Source of the DNA: an uncultured Gammaproteobacteria bacterium
GTDB taxonomy: Bacteria; Pseudomonadota; Gammaproteobacteria; GCA-002705445; GCA-002716945
Length of the DNA stretch: 14,200 nucleotides
NCBI GenBank assembly: GCA_913046125.1
Contig: CAJWRL010000015.1
Span: 1 to 14,200 of the forward strand
Reading direction: 5' to 3'
Below the pieces are notes generated by a model, which saw nothing but the letters and a program-made list of their open reading frames with translations, did not search any database and was not told the DNA's origin. A program made the translations under genes and the position numbers. This document shows positions 1 to 6,833 of the stretch, one piece after another. How positions within the stretch are numbered: position 1 is the stretch's first letter; each line of letters begins with the position of its first letter.

Positions 1-581
1 GCAATATATCTTAAATCCATATAATAATTGCCGGATTTATTTTTTCTAAACCGCTCACTATAGTTTGAGAATTGATAAAAAATCTCATCACTTACCTCAT
101 AGTTTTGGGCACTTATACAAGGGCCTAAAAGTATTCTGAAATTAGATTTACTTATAGATTTAAAATTAGAAAAAAAATTCCCTATTATGTTAGATTGAAG
201 TCCTCTCCACCCTGCATGAATACACCCTATCATCCTCCCAGATGATTCTGTTACCAAAATAGGGATACAATCAGCTGTCAAAACCGCACATGATATAGTT
301 TTATCCTCAGTAAACATCGCATCACAATCCAAATCAGTATGCTCTTTACTTACTTTGAGAACAGTGTTGGAATGTGTTTGATTCATGAAAGTAATATCAT
401 TTAGCCCATGTAAAATTTTTAATTCTTTGATATTGGACTCTACGTTTTTACTATCCTCACCTACTTGATTAGAAAAATTTGCATGCTTGTATTTGCCTTT
501 ACTATTTCCTGTTTCATTGGTAGATATAAAGTATCCTATATTTCCAGGTACAGCCCAATTTATTTTATATTCAGTTATCAT
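1..581 (-). CDS. pgeF: PgeF/YfiH laccase-domain protein (3' end outside window)
   Basis: Member of the YfiH/DUF152 family, called peptidoglycan editing factor PgeF in E. coli; family members are copper/zinc oxidoreductase-like or purine nucleoside phosphorylase-like enzymes. The first 193 codons are present. Visible family motifs are NQTHSN (His near residue 70), TADCIPIL (Cys near 105), HAGWRG (His near 122) and LGPCISAQNYEV. The His-Cys-His set corresponds to the metal site of the family. The ATG at 581 lies seven bases past the rluD stop codon, in the same reading frame, with no evident Shine-Dalgarno sequence, so it is probably co-translated with rluD. The rluD-pgeF pair is a standard gammaproteobacterial arrangement. 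The C-terminal fifth or so of the protein is beyond the window edge. Family assignment is secure; the exact substrate in this organism is not shown by the sequence. Confidence 0.93.
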   Translation of the reverse strand, partial: MITEYKINWAVPGNIGYFISTNETGNSKGKYKHANFSNQVGEDSKNVESNIKELKILHGLNDITFMNQTHSNTVLKVSKEHTDLDCDAMFTEDKTISCAVLTADCIPILVTESSGRMIGCIHAGWRGLQSNIIGNFFSNFKSISKSNFRILLGPCISAQNYEVSDEIFYQFSNYSERFRKNKSGNYYMDLRYI

Positions 582-587
582 GTCATT

Positions 588-1523
588 TTAATCATTTAAT
601 GTATCTAGCAATATCTGATATTCTTCAGGATATTTCGCTTGATATTCTCTTATCTCATTTGATTGGGGGTCATAAAATGACAGAGAATACGCATGTAAGT
701 ACTGACCGAAATCTGTAACTATAGAATCAAATATTTTTGGAAATTTAGAAAAGCTATTTTTTTTAAATCCATACAGCGTATCACCAATGAGTGGAAAATT
801 TTTATGTGATAAGTGAACCCTGATTTGATGTGTTCTCCCAGTTATAATTTGAATTTGTAAATGTGAGATTTTTTCATTGATTTTGAGTGGCTCTACAATA
901 GAACTAGCTAGTTTTCCATAAGATGACACTGACATTTTTTTTCTGTTAACAGGGTGTCTTGCAATAGGTTCATCAATCCTCATAGACTTATCAAATGTAC
1001 CATACACAAGGGCATGATATATCTTTTTAAACTTATGTTCCTGTAGCTGCTTACTTAAGTGATTATGAGATTTAAGGTTCTTTGAAACAACTAATATTCC
1101 GGAGGTATCTTTATCTAATCGATGAATAATTCCTGTCCGTGGGACACTGGCTAGCTCAGGATACCTATAGAATAACGCATTCTGAAGTGTTCCAGTATAA
1201 TTACCTGGTGCAATGTGTGTCACTATACCTGAGGCCTTGTTCACTACAATATAATCATCAGTCTCGTCTATTACATCAATTGCAATATTTTCACCTACCA
1301 GGTTGACTTCAGGTTCAGATGAAATATTTATAGATATAGAACAATTATTTTTGACCCTATCTTTTTGAGAACATACATTTCCATCAATTTCTACATTCTT
1401 ACTCGCTATCCACTTCTGTATGGTAGATCTTGAATATTCTATAAAATAATTAGATAGAAGCTTATCAATTCTATCTTCTTTTTCGACCTCTAGGGTAAAA
1501 TTATAAACATTATCACCATCCAT
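588..1523 (-). CDS. rluD: 23S rRNA pseudouridine synthase RluD
   Basis: Isomerises uridines to pseudouridine in helix 69 of 23S rRNA (positions 1911/1915/1917 in E. coli numbering). The 311-residue protein has an N-terminal S4 RNA-binding domain (about residues 15-70, including YSRSTIQKWI) and an RluA-family catalytic domain with HRLDKDTSG at 134-142, where Asp137 is the expected catalytic aspartate. GRTHQIRVHL and PLIGDTLYG are further RluA-family motifs. The length is close to the usual 310-330. The start at 1523 fits the family N-terminus and leaves only 17 bp to the divergent bamD start, so the mRNA should be nearly leaderless. The neighbourhood (pgeF downstream, bamD divergent) favours RluD over the paralogues RluA and RluC. 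Confidence 0.95.
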   Translation of the reverse strand: MDGDNVYNFTLEVEKEDRIDKLLSNYFIEYSRSTIQKWIASKNVEIDGNVCSQKDRVKNNCSISINISSEPEVNLVGENIAIDVIDETDDYIVVNKASGIVTHIAPGNYTGTLQNALFYRYPELASVPRTGIIHRLDKDTSGILVVSKNLKSHNHLSKQLQEHKFKKIYHALVYGTFDKSMRIDEPIARHPVNRKKMSVSSYGKLASSIVEPLKINEKISHLQIQIITGRTHQIRVHLSHKNFPLIGDTLYGFKKNSFSKFPKIFDSIVTDFGQYLHAYSLSFYDPQSNEIREYQAKYPEEYQILLDTLND

Positions 1524-1525
1524 GT

Positions 1526-1537
1526 TATAATATTATA
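1526..1537. promoter_or_regulatory. Palindromic divergent -10 region of rluD and bamD
   Basis: TATAATATTATA is a perfect 12-bp palindrome that reads as a consensus -10 hexamer (TATAAT) on both strands. It occupies most of the 17-bp spacer between the rluD ATG (1523) and the bamD ATG (1541). Each hexamer ends 8 or 9 bases before its ATG, so a start site about seven bases downstream of the -10 would give leaders of only two or three bases. No good -35 hexamer is seen at 16-18 bp on either side (ATAAAC at 1503-1508 for bamD). The sequence is directly visible; promoter function is inference. Confidence 0.55.
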
Positions 1538-1540
1538 CTG

Positions 1541-2383
1541 ATGAGATTACTTTATCTTTCTTTTATTTGTATATTATTATCTCTCACTAGCTGTGCTTTT
1601 TTCGATAAAGCAAAGTTGGATCCATACAGTAATATGACTGAAGTAGAGTTATATAATCAAGGTTCTGCTTTTTTAGCAGTTGCTGACATACCCCAGGCAG
1701 TTGTTGTGTTTCAAATGCTAGAAGCTAGGTATCCATTTTCTACTTACGCTCAACAGTCTATACTGGATCTTGCATATGCGTACTACGACTTTGGACAAAA
1801 AGATGATACGATTGCTGAGTGTGATCGTTTCATCGATTTGTATCCAAATCATCAAAGTTTAGATTATGCATACTATCTTCGTGCTCTCTCAAATCTTGAG
1901 AAAGAGCAGCCATTTTTTCAAGAATTCTTAGGGCAAGATGTATCAAAATATGATGTGACACGGCTAAAAAAGGCTTATAGTGACTTTTTGCTTATAAGTA
2001 ATAGGTTTAAAGGGAGTAAATACGCAAATGACGCTGAAAATAGACTTGTGTTCCTAAGAAATAGTATGGCTAATCATGAAGTCTACATCGCTACATACTA
2101 TCTAAACAGAGGCGCTTTCATCGCATCAAGTGAGAGAGCAAAATATATGCTTGAAACTTACCCAGGTGCCCCTGCATCTAAGAGGGCACTAATAATACTT
2201 ATAGAAAGTTACAATAAATTAGGATCAATAAATTTAGCAATTGAAACGGCAAAAGTATTGAGTACTAACTATAGTAACTATTCATATACTATTGACAAAA
2301 ACAACTTAGTGGTTATAAAAGATAACAGTATTGATGATAACGTAGTCGAGAAAAGTTCTTTTTTTGATTTCGGTTTATTTTAG
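1541..2383 (+). CDS. bamD: Outer-membrane assembly lipoprotein BamD
   Basis: Essential lipoprotein of the BAM complex, which inserts beta-barrel proteins into the outer membrane; it sits on the periplasmic face and binds BamA and substrate barrels. A signal peptide (residues 1-17) ends in the lipobox LTSC, with lipidated Cys18. Tetratricopeptide-like helices follow, including ELYNQGSAFL, VVVFQMLEARYPFSTYAQQ, AIxxCDRFIDLYPNH-like repeats, SDYAYYLRAL-like and RAKYMLETYPGAPASKRAL. At 280 residues it is longer than E. coli BamD (245); the extra length is a polar C-terminal tail after about residue 245 ending in FFDFGLF. The start is fixed by the signal peptide and by the divergent rluD. Its 3' end is five bases from the convergent nadE stop, leaving no room for a terminator. 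Confidence 0.95.
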   Translation: MRLLYLSFICILLSLTSCAFFDKAKLDPYSNMTEVELYNQGSAFLAVADIPQAVVVFQMLEARYPFSTYAQQSILDLAYAYYDFGQKDDTIAECDRFIDLYPNHQSLDYAYYLRALSNLEKEQPFFQEFLGQDVSKYDVTRLKKAYSDFLLISNRFKGSKYANDAENRLVFLRNSMANHEVYIATYYLNRGAFIASSERAKYMLETYPGAPASKRALIILIESYNKLGSINLAIETAKVLSTNYSNYSYTIDKNNLVVIKDNSIDDNVVEKSSFFDFGLF

Positions 2384-2388
2384 CTTGG

Positions 2389-3135
2389 TCAAGATTTAGG
2401 CATCTTGCATACTGGTATTGGCTCCATCTTATGTAAATTTAGTTGTCTTATTTGACTATATTTGGGGCGGTTTATAGACGATTTGTTTTCCATAGCATCC
2501 TCCAGATCACTATATGATAAGCCAAGTTGGGCCTCGTCTGTTCTATCATCATCCCATAGTCCATCAGTAGGAGGAGCTTGTAAAATTCTTCTATCGATAC
2601 CCAGTGAAGAAGCCAAGCTTACAACTTCAGATTTCATAAGATCTGCGATAGGTGAAATATCAACACCTCCATCACCATACTTAGTATAAAATCCCACTCC
2701 AAAATCCTCTACCTTATTCCCAGTTCCGACTACAATACCACTTTGTGCTGCAGCGACCTGATATAAAGTTACCATTCTAAGTCTTGATTTAGTATTTGCA
2801 AAACCTAAGTCTGAAACTTGATTTGAGTTAGTTAGAAGTGAGTTAAATTCCATATATGTTGATGTCAAATCAATTGTCATATAGGTGGTATTGCTAAATT
2901 TCTCTTCAAGCCACTGACCATGGGCAGAGTTCAATCTCGAGTGATTGGAACCTGTGGATATTGGCATCGAGAGGGCAAAAGTTCTCAATCCTGTCATACT
3001 CGCCAAAGTGCTTGTTAAAGCTGAGTCAACACCACCTGAAACTCCTACTACAAGGCTTTTTGCTGGATTGGGCATTTTACTGACATAATCAGTGATCCAC
3101 CCTACAATAAAATCAATTTTATCTTGGTTGTTCAT
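2389..3135 (-). CDS. nadE: NH3-dependent NAD(+) synthetase NadE
   Basis: Catalyses ATP-dependent amidation of nicotinic acid adenine dinucleotide to NAD+, the last step of NAD synthesis, in the cytosol. The 248-residue protein is the single-domain, ammonia-using form with no N-terminal glutaminase (nitrilase) domain. The ATP-pyrophosphatase P-loop SGGVDSA is at about 33-39. Other family motifs are GTGNKVEDFGVGFYTKYGDGG, DISPIADLMKSEV, and PPTDGLWDDDRTDEAQLG. The ATG at 3135 is followed by a normal family N-terminus and lacks a Shine-Dalgarno sequence. It is divergent from the PP0621-like gene across a 54-bp AT-rich spacer and converges on bamD. Confidence 0.95.
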   Translation of the reverse strand: MNNQDKIDFIVGWITDYVSKMPNPAKSLVVGVSGGVDSALTSTLASMTGLRTFALSMPISTGSNHSRLNSAHGQWLEEKFSNTTYMTIDLTSTYMEFNSLLTNSNQVSDLGFANTKSRLRMVTLYQVAAAQSGIVVGTGNKVEDFGVGFYTKYGDGGVDISPIADLMKSEVVSLASSLGIDRRILQAPPTDGLWDDDRTDEAQLGLSYSDLEDAMENKSSINRPKYSQIRQLNLHKMEPIPVCKMPKS

Positions 3136-3164
3136 AATCGATATGTTTAATTATTACAATTAAT

Positions 3165-3179
3165 ATGAAATAATTTCAT
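3165..3179. repeat. Short inverted repeat in nadE/PP0621-like divergent spacer
   Basis: ATGAAATAATTTCAT is a 15-bp inverted repeat (7-bp arms, single central A) in the 54-bp spacer 3136-3189. The spacer is very AT-rich. TAATAT at 3161-3166 could be a -10 for the plus-strand unit, but no good -35 accompanies it. It might be an operator or only AT-rich sequence; function is unknown. Confidence 0.3.
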
Positions 3180-3189
3180 TAGAAAAAGT

Positions 3190-3378
3190 ATGAAAATTAT
3201 TCTCCTTGCTATATTGCTAATTGTGGCCTATTTCTTGATTAAAAGGAATAAGAAATCTCAAGAAAAAAAAGAGGAACGGGGTAGCATAGTAATGTGTAAT
3301 GAATGCGGTTTTCATGTACTAGAGAATAACTTGTGCACCTCAAAAGAACAAATAAATCAATGTCCCAATAGAAAATGA
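3190..3378 (+). CDS. PP0621-like small membrane-anchored zinc-ribbon protein
   Basis: A 62-residue protein with one N-terminal hydrophobic helix (about residues 3-17, followed by KRNKK, so probably N-out/C-in), a charged linker rich in Lys/Glu, and a C-terminal cysteine cluster: CNECG (C36, C39), C49 and C58. Membrane anchor, charged linker and compact Cys ribbon match the small PP0621 family of Beta- and Gammaproteobacteria, whose role is unknown. The tail probably binds zinc on the cytoplasmic side. It is the first gene of a tightly coupled unit with the micro-ORF, coaE and zapD: its TGA overlaps the next ATG (ATGA). Upstream AGAAAA is at best a weak ribosome binding site. Confidence 0.7.
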   Translation: MKIILLAILLIVAYFLIKRNKKSQEKKEERGSIVMCNECGFHVLENNLCTSKEQINQCPNRK

Positions 3379-3455
3379 CTAGAAGACAACCATTACTACT
3401 AACCTTACTTATAATCATGGTTTTAGGAGTCCTCCTAACCATAGTTTTGCGATAA
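3375..3455 (+). CDS. 26-residue single-helix membrane micro-protein
   Basis: This micro-ORF begins with an ATG overlapping the stop of the preceding gene (ATGA, 3375-3378) and ends in TAATG, sharing one base with the coaE ATG at 3455. It therefore fills the gap between the two genes exactly. It encodes 26 residues: MTRRQP, a run of Leu/Ile/Val/Met/Gly long enough for one membrane helix, and a terminal Arg. Positive residues at both ends fit a real transmembrane peptide. Nine residues are leucine. I recognise no family. It may be a true small membrane protein, a device that keeps ribosomes moving from the first gene into coaE, or a regulatory leader peptide. It overlaps an inverted repeat at 3417-3442. 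Confidence 0.55.
   Translation: MTRRQPLLLTLLIIMVLGVLLTIVLR
3417..3442 (+). repeat. Imperfect inverted repeat just upstream of coaE
   Basis: ATGGTT(TT)AGGA, then GTCC, then TCCTAACCAT can fold into a hairpin of six plus four base pairs with a two-base bulge and a four-base loop. It lies within the micro-ORF and ends 12 bases before the coaE ATG. It is not followed by a proper U-tract (only ATAGTTTTGCG), so it is a poor intrinsic terminator. It might affect translation coupling or RNA processing. Pairing is visible in the sequence; the role is inference. Confidence 0.4.
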
Positions 3456-4012
3456 TGAATTATCTAGTAACTGGATTAATTTGCTCAGGGAAAAGTACTT
3501 TTCTTGATATAGCAAAAAAATATAGCTTCGATACAATTAAATCTGATGACATAGTATCCAATTTGTACAACAATCCATCTGTAGTTCATGAAATTGAAAA
3601 ACATCTAGATATAGAACGAAATCAAAATAATCTTAAAGCGATTGTTAAAGAATTATTTTTCGCCTCAAAAAAAAACAGGGAAATTATAGAAGCTATTTTT
3701 CATCCGATTGTTCATGAAATGATTACTGATAGTCTTGACATTAATCAAAACCTGATGGTTGAACTCCCACCAATAGTAAATAATTATGATTTATTTCAAA
3801 AATATAAATCTATATATATTCATGCAACTAGAGAAATTAGAATTGGAAGATTCAATAAATGTAATAACAATGACAGCTCTTATTTTGATAAAATAAATGA
3901 TATACAGAGTGACTTCAAACTTATAAAGGAAGCATGTGATCTGGTGATATGTAATGATGATGATACTGATACTTTGAATAAACATTTTGAGAAGGGTATC
4001 ATCAAAAAATGA
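3455..4012 (+). CDS. coaE: Dephospho-CoA kinase CoaE
   Basis: Phosphorylates the 3'-hydroxyl of dephospho-CoA with ATP, the last step of coenzyme A synthesis, in the cytosol. The N-terminal P-loop GLICSGKST (residues 7-15) fits Walker A. SDDIV near residue 31 and FHPIVHEMI in the middle match the family's aspartate and histidine-proline motifs. At 185 residues it is slightly shorter than the usual 200 or so. It is rather divergent: the normal PLLFE-type motif has become ELPPIVNNYDLFQ, and the second glycine of the usual TGGIGSGKS loop is Leu. The start shares a base with the micro-ORF stop (TAATG) and the stop overlaps zapD (ATGA). The coaE-zapD order, as in E. coli, supports the call. Confidence 0.9.
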   Translation: MNYLVTGLICSGKSTFLDIAKKYSFDTIKSDDIVSNLYNNPSVVHEIEKHLDIERNQNNLKAIVKELFFASKKNREIIEAIFHPIVHEMITDSLDINQNLMVELPPIVNNYDLFQKYKSIYIHATREIRIGRFNKCNNNDSSYFDKINDIQSDFKLIKEACDLVICNDDDTDTLNKHFEKGIIKK

Positions 4013-4770
4013 ATACATTTTCAGATAATCACGCAGCGATATATGAAGAACCTGTAGATGAGCGAATTAGAAAGTTTCTAAAGCTTGAAAATTATTTTCT
4101 GAAGATAAATAAACATAAAGAGATCGATACTATTTATGATTCATTTGCTGCTCTCAACAGTCTTATAAGCTTATATCAAACAATGTCCAGAGCTGAGGTT
4201 AAAAGAGAATTAATAAGAGAAATAGATTTTCATAAGTCGAGATACATAGAATACGTAAAGATCGATGGTTCAGATAAAATAAAGCTAAACTCAATTATGG
4301 AGAAGCAGTCAGTTATATTAAACACATTACACAATCTTAAAGCAAATTACTTGAATGATCTTCACGTAGACGAACTATTCCAGCATTGTGTAAAGCATTA
4401 TGACACTTTAAGTTCCGAGCTAGATTATTGGATAACCAGAGACCATGCCTACCGGCAAAATCAGATAAATTTATGGCTAGAATTAATTAAACCGATAGAG
4501 AACGCTGTTCATTTCTGCCTTGATATATTGAGAAAAAGTTCTGAGACTAGAGAAGAGTGTGCAAAAAATGGAATGTACATATTTAAACTTGACCCAGAAA
4601 AAAAAGTAAGAATGCTCAGAGTTACTATGCATTCTGATAACTATTTTTTTCCTCGTATAAGTGTTGGGCCACAAAGAGCTACAGTTTCATTCATGACTTT
4701 GAATGATAATAACAAATTTATTCAAATCAAAGATGATGTTACATTCGTCATTGACCTATGTTACATATAG
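4009..4770 (+). CDS. zapD: Z-ring associated protein ZapD
   Basis: ZapD (YacF, DUF1342) binds the C-terminal tail of FtsZ and cross-links FtsZ filaments at the division site. The 253-residue protein matches the full family length (about 247 in E. coli). Recognisable stretches are YEEPVDERIRKFLKLE at the N-terminus, an alpha-helical body, and a C-terminal beta domain with FPRISVGPQRATVSFM. The ATG overlaps the coaE TGA by four bases. No yacG follows, unlike E. coli. The stop codon is immediately next to the stop of the convergent MutT-type gene, with no bases between. Its presence implies that the organism has FtsZ even though ftsZ is not in its usual place here. Confidence 0.93.
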   Translation: MNTFSDNHAAIYEEPVDERIRKFLKLENYFLKINKHKEIDTIYDSFAALNSLISLYQTMSRAEVKRELIREIDFHKSRYIEYVKIDGSDKIKLNSIMEKQSVILNTLHNLKANYLNDLHVDELFQHCVKHYDTLSSELDYWITRDHAYRQNQINLWLELIKPIENAVHFCLDILRKSSETREECAKNGMYIFKLDPEKKVRMLRVTMHSDNYFFPRISVGPQRATVSFMTLNDNNKFIQIKDDVTFVIDLCYI

Positions 4771-5670
4771 TTATATTGAACTAATCCCTGCCAAGCCGAA
4801 CCCATTATTATACATACAACTCGCAAGGTCAGAACCTTTCGAACTTACGCCTCCCAAGGCGTAGGTTGGTAAATATGATTCTTTAGAAAGTAAATTAAAC
4901 TTATCCCAGCCTATAGCCTTAAAATTATCATGTGGCCTTAAGATAGGAGATATCATTATAAAATCAAAAAGTTTGTTATTGGATATTTCAATATCATTTA
5001 AGGTATGACATGAAGCTGAGTATAAATATTTGTCATGTTTATCTTGATGGACAAATTTATCAAGGTAGCAGCTTTTGAAATGAACTCCGCTGTATTTTTC
5101 AGCCCAGTCTTTATTATATGGATAGTCAATTATAAGGCCACCTTTGAAATAATATTTTTTCAGCTTTGATGATATAGAGGAATTATAGGTATTGTAAGTA
5201 ATATCTCTTAATCTAATGTATTTATATAAATTTATATTCTCAAATGTAGCTTCATTCAAATTCTCTGGTGTAATAATTTTTAATAACTTTGGTAATTTTA
5301 ACAAACTTAATATTCTATTATGCGTAGGAAGTGTAGCTAACTTACATTTTGCATCAAAAAGAACAATATCACGATTTTCGTTCGATGTTATTTGTCCAGT
5401 ATATCTATGTATATTAAAAATATTTATAATAATTAGGACATCATCATAAAGATGCTTGATGGATGCAATAAACTTTGACTTAACTATTTTTATATCTAAC
5501 TCTTCTTTTATCTCTCTTTTAAGACATTGAATTGCTGTTTCATTATTTTTTTTCTTACCTCCAGGAAATTCAATGAAGTTTTTATAGGGCTGACTAGTTC
5601 TTTTTAGACAAACAAAAGATGATTTTAACTTTATCAAGCCAATGGATATCTCAACTTTCTTTAAACTCAT
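4771..5670 (-). CDS. MutT-type Nudix hydrolase fused to a thiamine-phosphate-synthase-like domain
   Basis: The N-terminal half (about residues 1-130) is a Nudix domain of the MutT/8-oxo-dGTPase type, with Nudix box G38-x5-E44-x7-R52-E53-I-x-E56-E57-x-D59-I. The usual glycine near the box end is Asp59, but the metal-binding REIKEE core is intact. The C-terminal part (about 135-299) resembles the ThiE/TenI TIM-barrel, seen in IMISPILRPHDN, LPTYALGGVS and the final GFGLAGISSI. This fusion is known in Gammaproteobacteria next to argJ and secA, where the N-terminal half is taken to cleanse oxidised nucleotides; the role of the ThiE-like half is unclear. Its length (299) is close to that of known fusions. 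The ATG shares one base with the argJ stop (TAATG), so translation is coupled. Confidence 0.88.
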   Translation of the reverse strand: MSLKKVEISIGLIKLKSSFVCLKRTSQPYKNFIEFPGGKKKNNETAIQCLKREIKEELDIKIVKSKFIASIKHLYDDVLIIINIFNIHRYTGQITSNENRDIVLFDAKCKLATLPTHNRILSLLKLPKLLKIITPENLNEATFENINLYKYIRLRDITYNTYNSSISSKLKKYYFKGGLIIDYPYNKDWAEKYSGVHFKSCYLDKFVHQDKHDKYLYSASCHTLNDIEISNNKLFDFIMISPILRPHDNFKAIGWDKFNLLSKESYLPTYALGGVSSKGSDLASCMYNNGFGLAGISSI

Positions 5671-6833
5671 TATGTTGTATATTCTGAATTTATTCGAACA
5701 TAGTCATGTGAAAGATCACAAAAATACATAGTCTGTTTATATTTTCCATTATTTAAGTCGACTGCAATCTCAATTATATTTTTCCTCATAGATTTCTCTA
5801 GTGCTTTAGATCCATTATCTAGTGATATTCCATTTTTGAAACATAGAATATTGTTAATCCTTAGTTTAATATTATCAGGTTTAATATTACTGGATTCAAT
5901 AGATCCAATGCTTGCAACTATCCTTCCCCAATTAGGATCCTCTCCAAACATAGCGGTTTTAACAAGAATCGACCTCGACAATTTCTTTGACACTTCTTGA
6001 GCAAGGACTAAACTTTTTGCATTTATAACGCACAGCTTAATGAATTTAGTTGCTCCCTCTCCGTCTTTAACTATGAGAGATGCCAGTCTAATAAAAAAAT
6101 CAGATGCACATGATAAAAATTTTGCTTCAGACGATTTACTCTTCATATTTAATTTTATATTTCCAGTCGAAGAAAATACAACAGAGTCATTAGTAGACAT
6201 GTCACCATCAACAGATATACTATTAAACGATAAATTCGCGCAATATTTCAAATATTTTTTCAGTAGAGTCTTTGATAGATCGACGTTTGTCTCGATAAAA
6301 CTGAGCATAGTTGCCATATTAGGCTCAATCATACCAGCACCCTTACATATGCCTCTAAAAGTGATATTTTTTGATCCTATTTTGTATGTCTTTGTGAGAT
6401 ATTTTGGAAATTTGTCAGTAGTCATAATTGCTGATGCTGCTTTTTTTATATTTGAATAAATATTCAAATTACTATTAGTTATAGATTCAATAATTTTTTT
6501 GATAGGGAGTTGCCTTCCTATTATGCCTGTAGACATTATTAGGATCTCATTAGAAGTGCAGTTAAGTTTCTCTGATAGCGTATGTAGTATTTGTTTGGTA
6601 TTCTTATGCCCTTCTTTACCTGTGCATGCATTGGCATTTCCTGAATTTATAAATATGTATTTTATAGTTCCAGATTTAATATTTTCTCTCGAGGCAACAA
6701 CTGGAGATGCAGCAAACTTATTCTTAGTTGTGATCATAGCTGTCTTACTGCCCAACGGAATATGAATAAGAAGGCCATCAATTATATTTTTTTTTATCCC
6801 TAGCCTTAATGTAACAAATTTAGTGGACATCAT
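5670..6833 (-). CDS. argJ: Arginine biosynthesis protein ArgJ (glutamate N-acetyltransferase)
   Basis: ArgJ transfers the acetyl group of N-acetylornithine to glutamate; bifunctional forms can also use acetyl-CoA. The NSGNANACTG motif is near residues 63-72. The autocleavage motif KGAGMIEPNMATML contains the Ala-Thr bond (about 174/175) whose cleavage makes the alpha and beta chains, with Thr as nucleophile. SVDGDMSTND, DPNWGRI and the C-terminal YVRINSEYTT are also typical. I chose the ATG at 6833 because it overlaps the secA TGA (ATGA); an upstream ATG at 6848 would add MLWKT inside secA, and another ATG at 6830 is also possible. The first two give 387 or 392 residues, both normal. The secA-argJ-mutT order is conserved. 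The sequence does not show whether it also works as the acetyl-CoA enzyme. Confidence 0.92.
   Translation of the reverse strand: MMSTKFVTLRLGIKKNIIDGLLIHIPLGSKTAMITTKNKFAASPVVASRENIKSGTIKYIFINSGNANACTGKEGHKNTKQILHTLSEKLNCTSNEILIMSTGIIGRQLPIKKIIESITNSNLNIYSNIKKAASAIMTTDKFPKYLTKTYKIGSKNITFRGICKGAGMIEPNMATMLSFIETNVDLSKTLLKKYLKYCANLSFNSISVDGDMSTNDSVVFSSTGNIKLNMKSKSSEAKFLSCASDFFIRLASLIVKDGEGATKFIKLCVINAKSLVLAQEVSKKLSRSILVKTAMFGEDPNWGRIVASIGSIESSNIKPDNIKLRINNILCFKNGISLDNGSKALEKSMRKNIIEIAVDLNNGKYKQTMYFCDLSHDYVRINSEYTT

Noticed and set aside
3190..3378. PP0621-like gene read as yacG, which accompanies coaE-zapD in E. coli
   Set aside because: YacG has no membrane helix and a different cysteine spacing; this protein has an N-terminal anchor and the C-x2-C-x9-C-x8-C pattern.
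3239..3442. Minus-strand open frame opposite the PP0621-like gene and micro-ORF
   Set aside because: Plus-strand overlaps (ATGA, TAATG) and the cysteine motif support the plus strand; the minus frame has no motif.
3417..3455. Hairpin plus TTTT before coaE as an intrinsic terminator
   Set aside because: The stem is bulged, only four T residues follow, and it lies inside a chain of overlapping genes that are expected to be co-transcribed.
4771..5670. MutT-ThiE-like fusion as a new fusion
   Set aside because: This domain combination next to argJ/secA is already known in Gammaproteobacteria.
6040..6459. Open frame of 139 codons on the plus strand opposite argJ
   Set aside because: It lies fully inside a well-supported argJ and shows no family features.
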